Shown here in pieces: positions 30,042 through 38,415 of a stretch of 41,280 nucleotides of DNA. Each line of letters starts with the position of its first letter. Within the stretch, counting starts at the first letter, position 1. The notes beneath the pieces are model-generated. The model was not told the DNA's origin. It made no database searches and worked only from the letters and a program-made list of their open reading frames with translations. The position numbers were made by a program, and so were the translations under genes. Origin of the DNA: an archaeon (GTDB lineage: Archaea > Nanobdellota > Nanobdellia > Woesearchaeales > GW2011-AR9); the NCBI GenBank assembly GCA_023259115.1, contig JAHFQW010000015.1:1-41280 (forward strand). Direction: 5' to 3'.

Positions 30042-31643
30042 ATGCGCTGGATTATTGTAACGGGTGGAAATCTTTCTGGGTTAGGTAAAGGAATCGTGTC
30101 TGGGTCGATTGCAAAACTTCTGGAACCAAATAAAATTGTGAATGTTAAGTGTGATGGCTATTTGAATGTAGATCCGGGAACGATTAATCCGTTTGAACAT
30201 GGTGAGTTGTTTGTGTTAGAAGATGGTGGGGAAGTGGATATGGATTTTGGCCATTATGAACGGTTTACAAATCATACGAGCAAGTTTTGTCATAATATTA
30301 CGTCTGGAAAAATATTTGATGCGGTAATTGGGAAAGAGCGTAAGGGTGAATATTTAGGTAAGACTGTGCAAATTTTCCCCCATGTGATTGATGAGATTAA
30401 GCGACGAATTTTAGCAATTGCGCAGGAAGAAAAACCGGATGTATTGATGATTGAGATTGGGGGTACAATTGATGATATTGAGGAGAGTTGGTTTATTCGA
30501 GCGGTGCGGGAGTTGAGTAATGAGTATAAAGAGCAGATGACGTTTTGTCATTTGGCGTATGCGCCGATGTTGTCTGCGGTGGGGGAAGTGAAAACGAGGT
30601 TAGTGCAGACGAGTGTGGAGAGTTTATTGCAGAAGGGGATTAGACCCGATGTGGTGATTTGTCGGGCGGAGAAGCGAATGAGTAGCGATGCTAAGGAGAA
30701 AATTGCGCGGTTTTGTGGTATTGATGTGAAAGCGGTTGTGAGTGATCCGCATTCGGAGACGATTTATGATTTGCCGTTGTTGTTTGAAGAGGAGGGACTC
30801 CGGTTGTATTTAGAACATAAGACGGGGTTGAAAACGAATCCTGGGTTGGAGGAATGGAAAAAACAGGTGGAGGGGATTACACAGACACAGAAGAGTGTGC
30901 GGGTGGCGATTTGTGGGAAATATACGGGCTTAAAAGATTCGTATGCGAGTATTATTGAGAGTTTGATTCATGCAGGGGCGTTGCATAAAGTGAGTGTGGG
31001 AATTGATTTTATTGAGACGACGGATATTTGTACGCAAGAGGATGTGCGAGCGAAGTTGCAAGGAGTGCAGGGGATTATTATTCCTGGCGGATTTGGGCGG
31101 CGAGGAACGGAAGGAAAGATACAAATGGCGCAATATGCGCGAGAGCAGCATATTCCTTACTTAGGGTTATGTTTAGGTTTGCAGATTGCGGTGATTGAAT
31201 TTGCGCGCAATGTGTGTGGTCTTACGGGTGCGAATAGTTCGGAGTTTGTGGAGGAAGGTGCTTCTGTAATACATCCGGTGATTGATATTTTACCGGGGCA
31301 GAAAAGAGTGAATCAGAAAGGAGGGACGATGCGTTTGGGAGCATATAGCGCGATGTTGCAAGAGGGGAGTCAAGTACGAGAACTATATGGATGTTCTGAG
31401 GTGTCGGAGAGGCATCGGCATAGATATGAAGTGAATCCTGTGTATCATGAGATTTTGGAGAAGCATGGAATGATTTTTTCAGGATATTCGTATGATGAGG
31501 GAACGAAGTTGGTGGAATTTATAGAATTGCCTAATGGAGTATTTCGAGGTACACAGGCGCATCCTGAATTTAAATCAAGATTGATTGCGCCCTCACCGTT
31601 GTTTGTGGGATTTTTGAGGGATGTGGTGGGGAAGGGTTTGTGA
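30042..31643 (+). CDS. pyrG: CTP synthase
   Basis: Makes CTP from UTP, ATP and glutamine. The N-terminal synthetase domain shows VTGGNLSGLGKGIVSGS, YLNVDPGTINPFEHGE, DFGHYERF and EIGGTIDDIE. The C-terminal glutaminase has PGGFGRRG, the nucleophile in LGLCLGLQ, and HPEF for the triad. 533 residues is the normal length. Several positions differ from the usual pattern: GGNLSG for GGVVSG, KCDGYLN for KxDPYxN, and GGTIDD for GGTVGD. These suggest a divergent lineage while the catalytic residues are kept. It works downstream of PyrBI, encoded close by on the other strand. Confidence 0.96.
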   Translation: MRWIIVTGGNLSGLGKGIVSGSIAKLLEPNKIVNVKCDGYLNVDPGTINPFEHGELFVLEDGGEVDMDFGHYERFTNHTSKFCHNITSGKIFDAVIGKERKGEYLGKTVQIFPHVIDEIKRRILAIAQEEKPDVLMIEIGGTIDDIEESWFIRAVRELSNEYKEQMTFCHLAYAPMLSAVGEVKTRLVQTSVESLLQKGIRPDVVICRAEKRMSSDAKEKIARFCGIDVKAVVSDPHSETIYDLPLLFEEEGLRLYLEHKTGLKTNPGLEEWKKQVEGITQTQKSVRVAICGKYTGLKDSYASIIESLIHAGALHKVSVGIDFIETTDICTQEDVRAKLQGVQGIIIPGGFGRRGTEGKIQMAQYAREQHIPYLGLCLGLQIAVIEFARNVCGLTGANSSEFVEEGASVIHPVIDILPGQKRVNQKGGTMRLGAYSAMLQEGSQVRELYGCSEVSERHRHRYEVNPVYHEILEKHGMIFSGYSYDEGTKLVEFIELPNGVFRGTQAHPEFKSRLIAPSPLFVGFLRDVVGKGL

Positions 31644-31667
31644 ATGGTTTTCTTGTTTTCCTGCGAA

Positions 31668-31695
31668 ATATTTATAAAGTAAGATGTATCTTACT
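31668..31695 (+). promoter_or_regulatory. TATA box and palindromic operator of the toxin-antitoxin pair
   Basis: ATATTTATAAAG starts at 31667-31668 and is followed at once by a palindrome with 8-bp arms, AGTAAGAT-GT-ATCTTACT (31678-31695), which ends 5 bases before the ATG and covers the expected transcription start. AbrB-type antitoxins bind such sites, so autorepression is likely. Confidence 0.75.
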
Positions 31696-31700
31696 ACTAT

Positions 31701-31967
31701 ATGGAAATAGCATTAACTAAATTAAGTTCGAGAGGACAGATAGTTATTCCTTCAGAATTACGTGATGGTTTGGAAGAGGGAGATGTATTGATTGTTATTA
31801 AGAATGATCATCAGTTGATTTTGAAGAAAGCAAGTGAGTTGGATAAGCAATTAAGTCAAGACTTGGAATTTGCAAAGCGTACCGAAGCTTCTTTGAAGAG
31901 ATATGAAAAAGGGGAATTCAAGAAGATGGATTTTGATGAATTTATTACCGATATGAAAACATGGTAG
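31701..31967 (+). CDS. AbrB/SpoVT-type antitoxin
   Basis: 88 residues. Residues 1-45 are a swapped-hairpin AbrB DNA-binding domain (IALTKLSSRGQIVIPSELRD, then GDVLIVI). The charged helical tail (LSQDLEFAKRTEASLKRYEK, DEFITDMKTW) would wrap the toxin. It overlaps the next gene by 7 bases, the usual sign of a translationally coupled toxin-antitoxin pair. A palindrome over the transcription start suggests autorepression. Confidence 0.9.
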   Translation: MEIALTKLSSRGQIVIPSELRDGLEEGDVLIVIKNDHQLILKKASELDKQLSQDLEFAKRTEASLKRYEKGEFKKMDFDEFITDMKTW

Positions 31968-32209
31968 TTGTGCAATTTGATCCTGTATTTAAGAAGATTT
32001 TTACTAAAATAAAAGATCCAGTTCTCAAAGAAAAAATAATTAAACAAATTATGAAATTAAAAGAAATTCCTGAATTGGGAAAACCAATGCAATATATACG
32101 AAAGGGATCACGAGAGGTTTATATCTCTCCGTTTCGTCTTTCTTATCTCTATGTTAAAGAACAAAATTGTATATTAATTCTGGATTTGTATCACAAAGAT
32201 GAACAATAA
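31961..32209 (+). CDS. RelE/ParE-superfamily toxin
   Basis: 82 residues with the family plan: helix pair (FDPVFKKIFTKIKDPVLKEKIIKQIMKLKEIPELGK) followed here in part by a beta-sheet (PMQYIRKGSREVYISPFRLSY, ILILDLYHKDEQ). R/Y residues in SREVYISPFRLSYLY and the late H-K-D sit where RelE toxins place mRNA-cutting residues. It would cut ribosome-bound mRNA or act as a gyrase-type toxin; the subtype is not fixed by sequence. Its start is inside the antitoxin gene. Confidence 0.85.
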   Translation: MVVVQFDPVFKKIFTKIKDPVLKEKIIKQIMKLKEIPELGKPMQYIRKGSREVYISPFRLSYLYVKEQNCILILDLYHKDEQ

Positions 32210-32212
32210 TTA

Positions 32213-33850
32213 CTATCTCTCTTCGCCAATATATATGAAGCGGTTTTGTTGATAGATTTTGTCTATGCTGTCGTGTGTTTCACAGTAGTCACAGCGGATG
32301 ATTGTTGTATCATTGTACATTGATAAACTATGCCGAGGAGTTACGTGTTCTTTGCGAACGTTGGTCACACAGGCGTTGTTATAGCATTGAATGCGATTTT
32401 CAATTGAATTTCCGAGTGTTGGGCGAATTTTTTTTGTGACTTTTCCTGAGTTGACAATGCTGATAGTGATGTTAGGTGCAATTAAAGCCATGGCTTCATA
32501 TTGCTCGTTGGTAAATTCGTAGGGGCAATGGATTTTAATGAGGTCTTTTTGGGCATCATGCTTTTGGGTTGGGAGATAATCAGAAATAACTTTAGGAACT
32601 TTGCTATGTTCTAATCCGAGGATGCCTGAGAGTCTTCGTCCAAGTCCTGCGGGGATGTGATCGAGAACAATACCTTCATGTTCAATGTACCCAGAACGCG
32701 GGTTGTTGAGTTCTTTGTGTCCGTTGTTATGAGGCAGAGAGGTGATGCTCATGGACTGATTATTTTTTTCGTTGTTTTGATGAGGTAGAATAATTTTATC
32801 CAATCCTATGGTCAGAAGAGCTATACGCATGTATAATCCGTTGGCGGCTTGAAAGTTTGTGAAATTTTTTGGGTGAAACATTAAATCGTGCGAAATTTCT
32901 TCAAATGTTTCTGAATCAACGGGTTTGGGATGGAGGAGGTAGGGTGCATATTGTGGTCCCTGTTTTTCTAGGAGATCATACATTTCTTTATTTATTCTGC
33001 CGAGCTGGGCGATAGAGAGAAGATCTTCACCTTTCCCCACACGTTCTTTTTGCGGGCGGGAGTGATAGGCGATCAATGAACTCATCATGGCGGATTTGAA
33101 ATCACTACCATGGTCAATGATTTTGACCTGGTGTTGCATAAGATCATCTAAGCGGTCTTGTCTGGGACCAAAACGAGGGGGATAGGCGAGATGGAGTGTC
33201 CAATTAAAAAAATGGGCAATGGACATGAGAGAGGCGTTTGTTCTACCGTAGCGTAAATCATTTAGAAGAGTAATATCTAAGTTATCTATCTCTTTTTTAT
33301 TGGCATGAGCGATTTCACGTATGGTCATTAAATCTAAGAAACATTGAGTAGGATGTTGGTTTGTACCATCACCACCATTGAGAACGAGGGGTGTGTGAAA
33401 ATGGTAAGCCTGGTTTAATTGTTGATATTGTGATTTTGTGTGTTGGTTATTTTTGGCAAGAAATTCTTGGCTCCAGCGAGGAATGCCTTCGGTGGTTGTG
33501 CGCATAACAAGAGCATTATATCCATAACCAGCAAACATGGCGATGGTGTCGGCCCAGCTTTCACCTTTGCCTAGCGAAGTGTCGTCTGGATTGTTAATGC
33601 CTTGTACTTGTGCTCCGGCTTTTAATGCGGCGGTGCGGAAAGAATAGTTTGTGCGAGTGCTTTTCTCAAGGAATAATGTACAGATCAATTGGTTATGGAG
33701 CAGTTCTTTTACGGATGTACCATACTTTTTTTGGAATGTCTCTTTGTCGTATTCAGGGTTATGTATGGCACGTTTTACATCATCTGCAGTATCAAGAATA
33801 AAAAGTATTTCTGCTTTGGAAAAATCACGCATACTGATTACGTCTTTCAT
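32213..33850 (-). CDS. pyrBI: Aspartate carbamoyltransferase, fused catalytic and regulatory chains
   Basis: First committed step of pyrimidine synthesis. Residues 1-353 form the PyrB catalytic chain: STRT at 64-67, KGES at 96-99, HPTQ at 166-169, SRPQKER near 264-270 and HPKP at 307-310. An Asn/His/Ser-rich linker (354-388) joins it to a PyrI regulatory chain: EGIVLDHIPAGLG (nucleotide-binding domain) and zinc cysteines C489, C494, C520 and C523 (CYNNAC, CDYC). The fusion is known from Thermotoga and treponemes; separate genes are the archaeal norm. Odd changes are STRTNYSFR for STRTRxSFE and HPKP for HPLP. ATG 33850 is about 29 bases from TATA 33875-33884; TTG 33853 is rejected. Confidence 0.95.
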   Translation of the reverse strand: MKDVISMRDFSKAEILFILDTADDVKRAIHNPEYDKETFQKKYGTSVKELLHNQLICTLFLEKSTRTNYSFRTAALKAGAQVQGINNPDDTSLGKGESWADTIAMFAGYGYNALVMRTTTEGIPRWSQEFLAKNNQHTKSQYQQLNQAYHFHTPLVLNGGDGTNQHPTQCFLDLMTIREIAHANKKEIDNLDITLLNDLRYGRTNASLMSIAHFFNWTLHLAYPPRFGPRQDRLDDLMQHQVKIIDHGSDFKSAMMSSLIAYHSRPQKERVGKGEDLLSIAQLGRINKEMYDLLEKQGPQYAPYLLHPKPVDSETFEEISHDLMFHPKNFTNFQAANGLYMRIALLTIGLDKIILPHQNNEKNNQSMSITSLPHNNGHKELNNPRSGYIEHEGIVLDHIPAGLGRRLSGILGLEHSKVPKVISDYLPTQKHDAQKDLIKIHCPYEFTNEQYEAMALIAPNITISIVNSGKVTKKIRPTLGNSIENRIQCYNNACVTNVRKEHVTPRHSLSMYNDTTIIRCDYCETHDSIDKIYQQNRFIYIGEER

Positions 33851-33874
33851 CAAAATGATAATTTTGATTAGAAG

Positions 33875-33934
33875 GTTTAAATAGATTTAGGTGATTGATT
33901 AGTGAGGTTTGGTGTTTCTTAAGTTTTATAAAGA
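33875..33934. promoter_or_regulatory. Divergent promoters: pyrBI (-) and HAD phosphatase (+)
   Basis: Minus-strand CTATTTAAAC at 33875-33884 serves pyrBI. Plus-strand TTTTATAAAG at 33924-33933 serves the HAD gene. GAGGGAG at 33942-33948 is the HAD ribosome binding site. Confidence 0.65.
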
Positions 33935-33953
33935 GCTTAAAGAGGGAGTGATT

Positions 33954-34847
33954 ATGGCAGTTGAACAAAATGTTATTGCGATGATGTATGATTGTGATTT
34001 GACACTTACGCCTAGCTATATGCAAAAAGTGTTGTTTGATCATTTTGGGGTGAATGAACGTGATTTTTGGGAGCAGAATGATTCGTGGCAGGAGAAGGTT
34101 CAAGATCAAGGGGTACATTTTGATGATGAATGTGTGTATATGAATTCGATTTTGAAGTATGTACGTGAGGAAAAGTTTAAAGGATTGAGTAATAATTTGT
34201 TAAAAGAGTTGGGAGCGAATTTGAAGTTATTTGGGGGGTTGCCTGATTTTTTTAAACGAATGAAAGATTTGGTTGAGGTAGAGGATCGTTATCGTTGCGA
34301 GAATATTAAAGTTGAGCATTATATAATTAGTACGGGGATGGAACGTACGATTCGGGGGAGTGCTTTGGGTGTAGTCGATGGTATATTTGCATCAGAATTT
34401 TATGAACAGCAAGGAGAGATTGCAGGGATTGCGAGAACGGTTGGGTATGCGAAGAAGACGGAGTATATTCATTTGATTAACAAAGGAGGTAATAAGGATT
34501 CTCGTATTGGGGTGAATAGTTTAGTTGCACTTGAGGATAGGCGAATTCCTTTTACACAGATGATTTATGTGGGTGATGGGCCCACAGATGTGCCTTGTTT
34601 TGCAACGCTGAATCACAAAGGAGGCAAGAGTTTTGCGGTGTATCATCCTCATCTTCAAAAAGCTTTTGTGCAGGCGTATCAGTTGCAGGAGGAAGGACGA
34701 GTGTTTGCGTTTGGAGCGGCGGATTATCAAGAGGGGAGTCATCTTTCTAATATCTTGGAGTATACGGTGCGCCAGATGGCAGATAGTATTGTGGAACGAA
34801 GAAAAAATGAGAGGAGGGCAAGGATTCGGGAAGAAGTGGGGTTGTAG
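33954..34847 (+). CDS. HAD-superfamily hydrolase, phosphoserine-phosphatase-like
   Basis: Motif I is MMYDCDLTLTP (D-x-D-x-T), motif II is ISTGME, a conserved lysine is in YAKKTEYIHLI, and motif IV is YVGDGPTDVPCF. Together they mark a Mg2+-dependent HAD phosphatase. The helical insert after motif I (residues ~20-100) is the C1 cap of the phosphoserine phosphatase group. The start is ATG 33954, after GAGGGAG; ATG 33909 upstream would lie before the TATA box. 297 residues. The substrate is unknown. It is distinct from the two HAD genes of the cassette at 11613-13464. Confidence 0.85.
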   Translation: MAVEQNVIAMMYDCDLTLTPSYMQKVLFDHFGVNERDFWEQNDSWQEKVQDQGVHFDDECVYMNSILKYVREEKFKGLSNNLLKELGANLKLFGGLPDFFKRMKDLVEVEDRYRCENIKVEHYIISTGMERTIRGSALGVVDGIFASEFYEQQGEIAGIARTVGYAKKTEYIHLINKGGNKDSRIGVNSLVALEDRRIPFTQMIYVGDGPTDVPCFATLNHKGGKSFAVYHPHLQKAFVQAYQLQEEGRVFAFGAADYQEGSHLSNILEYTVRQMADSIVERRKNERRARIREEVGL

Positions 34848-34858
34848 AATAAGTTAAA

Positions 34859-35533
34859 TTAGATACAATCGTCATCAATGATTATTCGCTGAGGTGTGAT
34901 CATACTTTTCTGTTGTTCTGTGAGGTAACTCGTTTTTTGTTTGTAAGGATGGGAGATAAAGAATTCGGATGTTATCTCTTGGGCGAATTGTTCTAGGCTA
35001 CCTGCTCTTATATTGAAAGCAGGGATGTTTCTTGAATTGATATATGTTTTCAATTCATTAAATTTGTCTGTTTGGATGAAGTCAAGATATTGTACTGCGG
35101 TATCATATAAATTATCGATTATTTCACTTCGCTGTTGGTTATTGAGTAGTTCAGAGAGAAATGTGGGGGTGTTGCTGTACTTTCCTAGATGTTGCTGCGG
35201 ATTGTAATATCCTTGAACTTCTGCTAGAGTAAGAGAGCCAATGTTTATCCCTGGGCCGGATGTGAAGTTGAGGTGATGATGTTGTGCTACGTGAAATGCT
35301 GCGGCGGTTCTGAGATGTGATTCCCAATCAAAAGGAAATCTTGAGCCAAAATCTAATGTGGGTTGGAGGGGTGAGAAGAGGATATATTCTTGGCTTGATG
35401 ATTCGATATCACTTACTACACGTCTTTTGGTTATGGTGTGGTAAGGAACTATTCTTTTTTTAGTGTCAGTGTATTTAAGTAGGAACGTACTTATGTCTTC
35501 TTTTTGTGGAATCTGGGTTGTGGGGTTTATCAT
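34859..35533 (-). CDS. Uncharacterised 224-residue protein
   Basis: Not recognised. Soluble, without signal or membrane segments. The middle holds FPFDWESHLRTAAAFHVAQHHHLNF: a HxxxxxxxxHVAQHHH array that could bind metal but fits no family I know. After it come GPGINIGSLTLAEVQGYY and a helical C-terminal part with SEFFISHPYKQ. Convergent with the HAD gene, with an 11-base gap, and divergent from the lipoprotein gene. The space in front holds a large paired-hairpin element. Confidence 0.65.
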   Translation of the reverse strand: MINPTTQIPQKEDISTFLLKYTDTKKRIVPYHTITKRRVVSDIESSSQEYILFSPLQPTLDFGSRFPFDWESHLRTAAAFHVAQHHHLNFTSGPGINIGSLTLAEVQGYYNPQQHLGKYSNTPTFLSELLNNQQRSEIIDNLYDTAVQYLDFIQTDKFNELKTYINSRNIPAFNIRAGSLEQFAQEITSEFFISHPYKQKTSYLTEQQKSMITPQRIIIDDDCI

Positions 35534-35580
35534 GTGGTATATTTCATTGTTATTCTTTTTAATGATTATGGTTTTGGGGT

Positions 35581-35679
35581 ATATAGAGGGGTTTGATTAA
35601 CCCCATAAGATTTGTCAAACCCCTCTAAGAAGTACTTTGAATATTGATGAATATATGGGTTATTCAAAGTCCTCTATAT
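35581..35679. repeat. Double-hairpin intergenic element 4, with enclosing stem
   Basis: First hairpin: AGAGGGGTTTGA (35585-35596) pairs exactly with TCAAACCCCTCT (35615-35626). Second hairpin: ACTTTGAATA (35634-35643) pairs exactly with TATTCAAAGT (35661-35670). Enclosing stem: ATATAGAGG (35581-35589) pairs exactly with CCTCTATAT (35671-35679) and competes with the base of the first hairpin. GGGGTT/AACCCC (35588-35604) is a further alternative. It lies between divergent genes, so it is not a terminator for either. Confidence 0.9.
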
Positions 35680-35754
35680 TAAATTTTTTTATGTACTGTT
35701 CCCTATTCTTTTGAAAAACAATAGGTTTATGAAGTTTCTGAATATACTCTTTTT

Positions 35755-37104
35755 ATGAGGTCTTTTCGTGTTTTAGTTATCTTTTTGTTGATGGTTAGTT
35801 TATTTTTTATGGGCTGCACTAAAGAGGGGTCTGAGAAACTTTCTGCAAATATGTCTTCTGCAAAACCAGTGGAAGTTCCTGTTTCTGTTCCAATATCATA
35901 TGTACAAGTGTCAGAGAAGATACAAGAATCTCCTACTATGCAAGAATCGAAAATGGCACCAACAGTAAAATATTCTAAAGAACTTCCTGCGTGTCCTACG
36001 GATACGGCAACAGGGTGCAGAAAGATTCCAAAGAGTGAGCAAAAGCCTGTGGAGGGGTGTGTGGGGAGAGGCACTGTTGCACTTACGTCGCCAATGAAGT
36101 ATGAGGATATTGGTATTATTATTCCGATGGGTGCAACAATTGGTGGACATGTGACGCCAATTGATCATATGTATTTTCAGCCTATTATTTTTCATTCTGC
36201 TCCTGATAGTTATGGGGTGGTTGCGGATGCGGATGGGATTATTTCGTCAATTGGTTTAGAAGGACAGCCAACGGATGGCTCGGTTAATAGGTATAATAAA
36301 TATAGAATAGTGATGTATCATTCGTGTGATTTTTATAGTATTTATAATCTGATTACAAGTTTGTCACCTCGGATTATGGGTATTACGGGGGTGATTTCTG
36401 CTGGTTCTAATTGGGGTGGTGCTATTCCTGTGAAGAGAGGTGAATTATTGGGAAAAATTGGTGGGCAAACGTTAGATTTGAGTGTGAATTATGATACTGT
36501 GACGTTGGATGGTTTTCTTAATTTAAAGAGTTATGACCGAGAGCCGTGGAAGATTCATACAGTTGATCCGTTTGATTATTGGGAGCCAGAGGTACGAGAG
36601 AAATTATTGGAGAAAAATATACGAAAAGTTGCTCCACTGGGTGGTAAAATTGATTATGATGTTGAGGGTCGACTTGTGGGAAATTGGTTTGTTGAGGGTA
36701 CAAATGGGTATCAAGGGAATAATCCACATGCATATTGGGATACGCATTTGGCGTTTGTGTATAATGAAGTTGATCCTACTTTTATTATTGTTTCTGTGGG
36801 TGATTTTGCGGGTGAGCCAAAACAGTTTGCAGTGAGAGGAAATGTTCCGAATCCTGCAACTGTTCGTGTTTCGAGTGGAGTTATAAAATATGAATTAGTA
36901 GATTTTGATTATACATCTAATGGAAAGATGTGGGATCATATGTCTTTGGCACCTCATATTGGTGTTGTGAGCAATGATTTTGTGAGAGGAGTTATTCTTG
37001 TTGAGATGATTGAATCGCGTACATTAAAAGTGGAGGTTTTTCCTGACAAAAAAGCAGGTGAGGTGTTGGGATTTACGGCGAATGCGAAGGTGTATGTGAG
37101 GTAG
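35755..37104 (+). CDS. Lipoprotein with degenerate M23 (LytM)-like domain
   Basis: Signal peptide with lipobox FFMGC; Cys20 would carry the lipid, followed by a Ser/Pro/Glu-rich spacer and a Cys pair. From about residue 110 the plan matches LytM peptidases: MGATIGGHVTPIDHMYF, VVADADGIISSIG, a YRIVMYHSCDFYSIYN strand, VKRGELLGKIGGQ and LDLSVNYD. In true M23 enzymes the sites are HxxxD, HxH and a final LHFE; here the last reads LDLS, so zinc binding is incomplete and hydrolysis unlikely. The C-terminal ~200 residues are beta-rich. Archaea lack murein, so a binding role at the cell surface is the simplest inference. Confidence 0.78.
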   Translation: MRSFRVLVIFLLMVSLFFMGCTKEGSEKLSANMSSAKPVEVPVSVPISYVQVSEKIQESPTMQESKMAPTVKYSKELPACPTDTATGCRKIPKSEQKPVEGCVGRGTVALTSPMKYEDIGIIIPMGATIGGHVTPIDHMYFQPIIFHSAPDSYGVVADADGIISSIGLEGQPTDGSVNRYNKYRIVMYHSCDFYSIYNLITSLSPRIMGITGVISAGSNWGGAIPVKRGELLGKIGGQTLDLSVNYDTVTLDGFLNLKSYDREPWKIHTVDPFDYWEPEVREKLLEKNIRKVAPLGGKIDYDVEGRLVGNWFVEGTNGYQGNNPHAYWDTHLAFVYNEVDPTFIIVSVGDFAGEPKQFAVRGNVPNPATVRVSSGVIKYELVDFDYTSNGKMWDHMSLAPHIGVVSNDFVRGVILVEMIESRTLKVEVFPDKKAGEVLGFTANAKVYVR

Positions 37105-37154
37105 GTTGGCGAGAAAAGATATAATGAAATGGGGCGAATTGAATTGTGAGAAAA

Positions 37155-37976
37155 TTATTGTTTGTATAACTTTCCAATTTCAGCTTGGAATCGCTCCCAT
37201 CCTAACTCAGGAATGAATGGCTGAGATGTTGTCAAAATTTCTTCCATTGTTGGACTTCTAACTGTTTCCGTTTCCTGTGGAGCTGATGGAACTTCATTGT
37301 TTAGTGCGACGTCCTCACAACGTACCCCACGCAGACGGAGGTCATTGTCGACGTTTCGTTCATCAGCACCTAAATCAGAGTTGTCGTCGAAATCATTCAA
37401 CCAAGACGTCCGCCCAAGAAATTTTGTACCATTATTTCTTAACGTACTTTGCACATACTCAGGCAGTAACACGGAAACGCGGGGAGTTTTTCTTGCTCTT
37501 GCAAACATGTCCATATTTAAACGAAAATTTTCTTCATCAGGACCATACATTCGTTGAGCGACTTTTCTCTGCTCAGAATTCAATTTCTTTACCTCTTTAG
37601 GATCAATCACAAAACGTCCATATTGATCATCGCTTTTCATCAGTTTTAAACATTTCAAATCAACAACAATTGTATCAGCATGGTCTACAGAATTCTGAGC
37701 CACTGTAGCATCAGGAAAATAGTTTCCTTGACTTGTTAATTGTCTATATGCTTCGTCGATGTTTTGTAAAACAAGATTTTGTGGTTCACGAGTAATTGCC
37801 CATAAAGACTTTCCTTTTTGAATAGTATATACGTTTCCATCCGCAGTATAAAACCATTCGTTTCTTAATTCAATGTTGGTTCTTCGCTCGGTGGTAAGTT
37901 GGTCAACGTGCTGAAATGTGCCCGACTCTAATTGTTTATACATCAATAAGTTTCCGGGGATTGTTTCTAAGGTCAT
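37155..37976 (-). CDS. Uncharacterised 273-residue protein
   Basis: Not recognised. The N-terminal ~70 residues look beta-rich (EWFYTADGNVYTIQKGKSLW). The middle contains VDHADTIVVDLKCLKLMKSD and VIDPKEVKKLNSEQRKVAQRM, and the last ~90 residues are acidic and probably disordered (SDLGADERNVDNDLRL...PQETETVRSPTMEE). No signal peptide or membrane helix. Its coding strand has a more even G/C balance than the neighbouring minus-strand genes. It lies next to another orphan on the same strand. Confidence 0.65.
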   Translation of the reverse strand: MTLETIPGNLLMYKQLESGTFQHVDQLTTERRTNIELRNEWFYTADGNVYTIQKGKSLWAITREPQNLVLQNIDEAYRQLTSQGNYFPDATVAQNSVDHADTIVVDLKCLKLMKSDDQYGRFVIDPKEVKKLNSEQRKVAQRMYGPDEENFRLNMDMFARARKTPRVSVLLPEYVQSTLRNNGTKFLGRTSWLNDFDDNSDLGADERNVDNDLRLRGVRCEDVALNNEVPSAPQETETVRSPTMEEILTTSQPFIPELGWERFQAEIGKLYKQ

Positions 37977-38016
37977 TTTAAAATACAGCTCATTTTTTTT
38001 ATAACAATTATTTTGT

Positions 38017-38415
38017 TTACTCTAATATGGGCCATATCCAGCGTTGATACTGTGATTTGGCTAAATCTTCTGAGGCATCCCATAATGCGTCTATTCTTAC
38101 TTCTGAAGAGTTTATTTTTTCTCCCTCAATGAGTTTGTATTCTAATTTAGAGGCGAGTGTTTTTTCAATTTGATTTGGGGTGAGATAATTTATTTGATTT
38201 TTTATTATCCCCTCACGACAATACTCCACTAATTCTTTTTTGAGAACAGGCGTGTCACCAATAATGACACTATAGAAGGTTCGTGCTGTATCTAGAGGGC
38301 CAATGTTACTCAAGCTAAATGCGAAGGCGGCTGCTGCGAATACTTTTCCTATATATGGTGTTCCGAGATCTACAAATTTGTCACTTATACTATTTAATGT
38401 TTTTTCAAATATCAT
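38017..38415 (-). CDS. Uncharacterised 132-residue protein
   Basis: No family recognised. One moderately hydrophobic stretch (IGKVFAAAAFAFSLSNIG, residues ~22-40) could be a membrane helix. The rest is soluble and helical, with a conserved-looking tail (IDALWDASEDLAKSQYQRWI). It starts about 40 bases downstream, on the minus strand, of the orphan-facing spacer and is co-directional with the 273-residue gene 40 bases further on. Confidence 0.6.
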   Translation of the reverse strand: MIFEKTLNSISDKFVDLGTPYIGKVFAAAAFAFSLSNIGPLDTARTFYSVIIGDTPVLKKELVEYCREGIIKNQINYLTPNQIEKTLASKLEYKLIEGEKINSSEVRIDALWDASEDLAKSQYQRWIWPILE

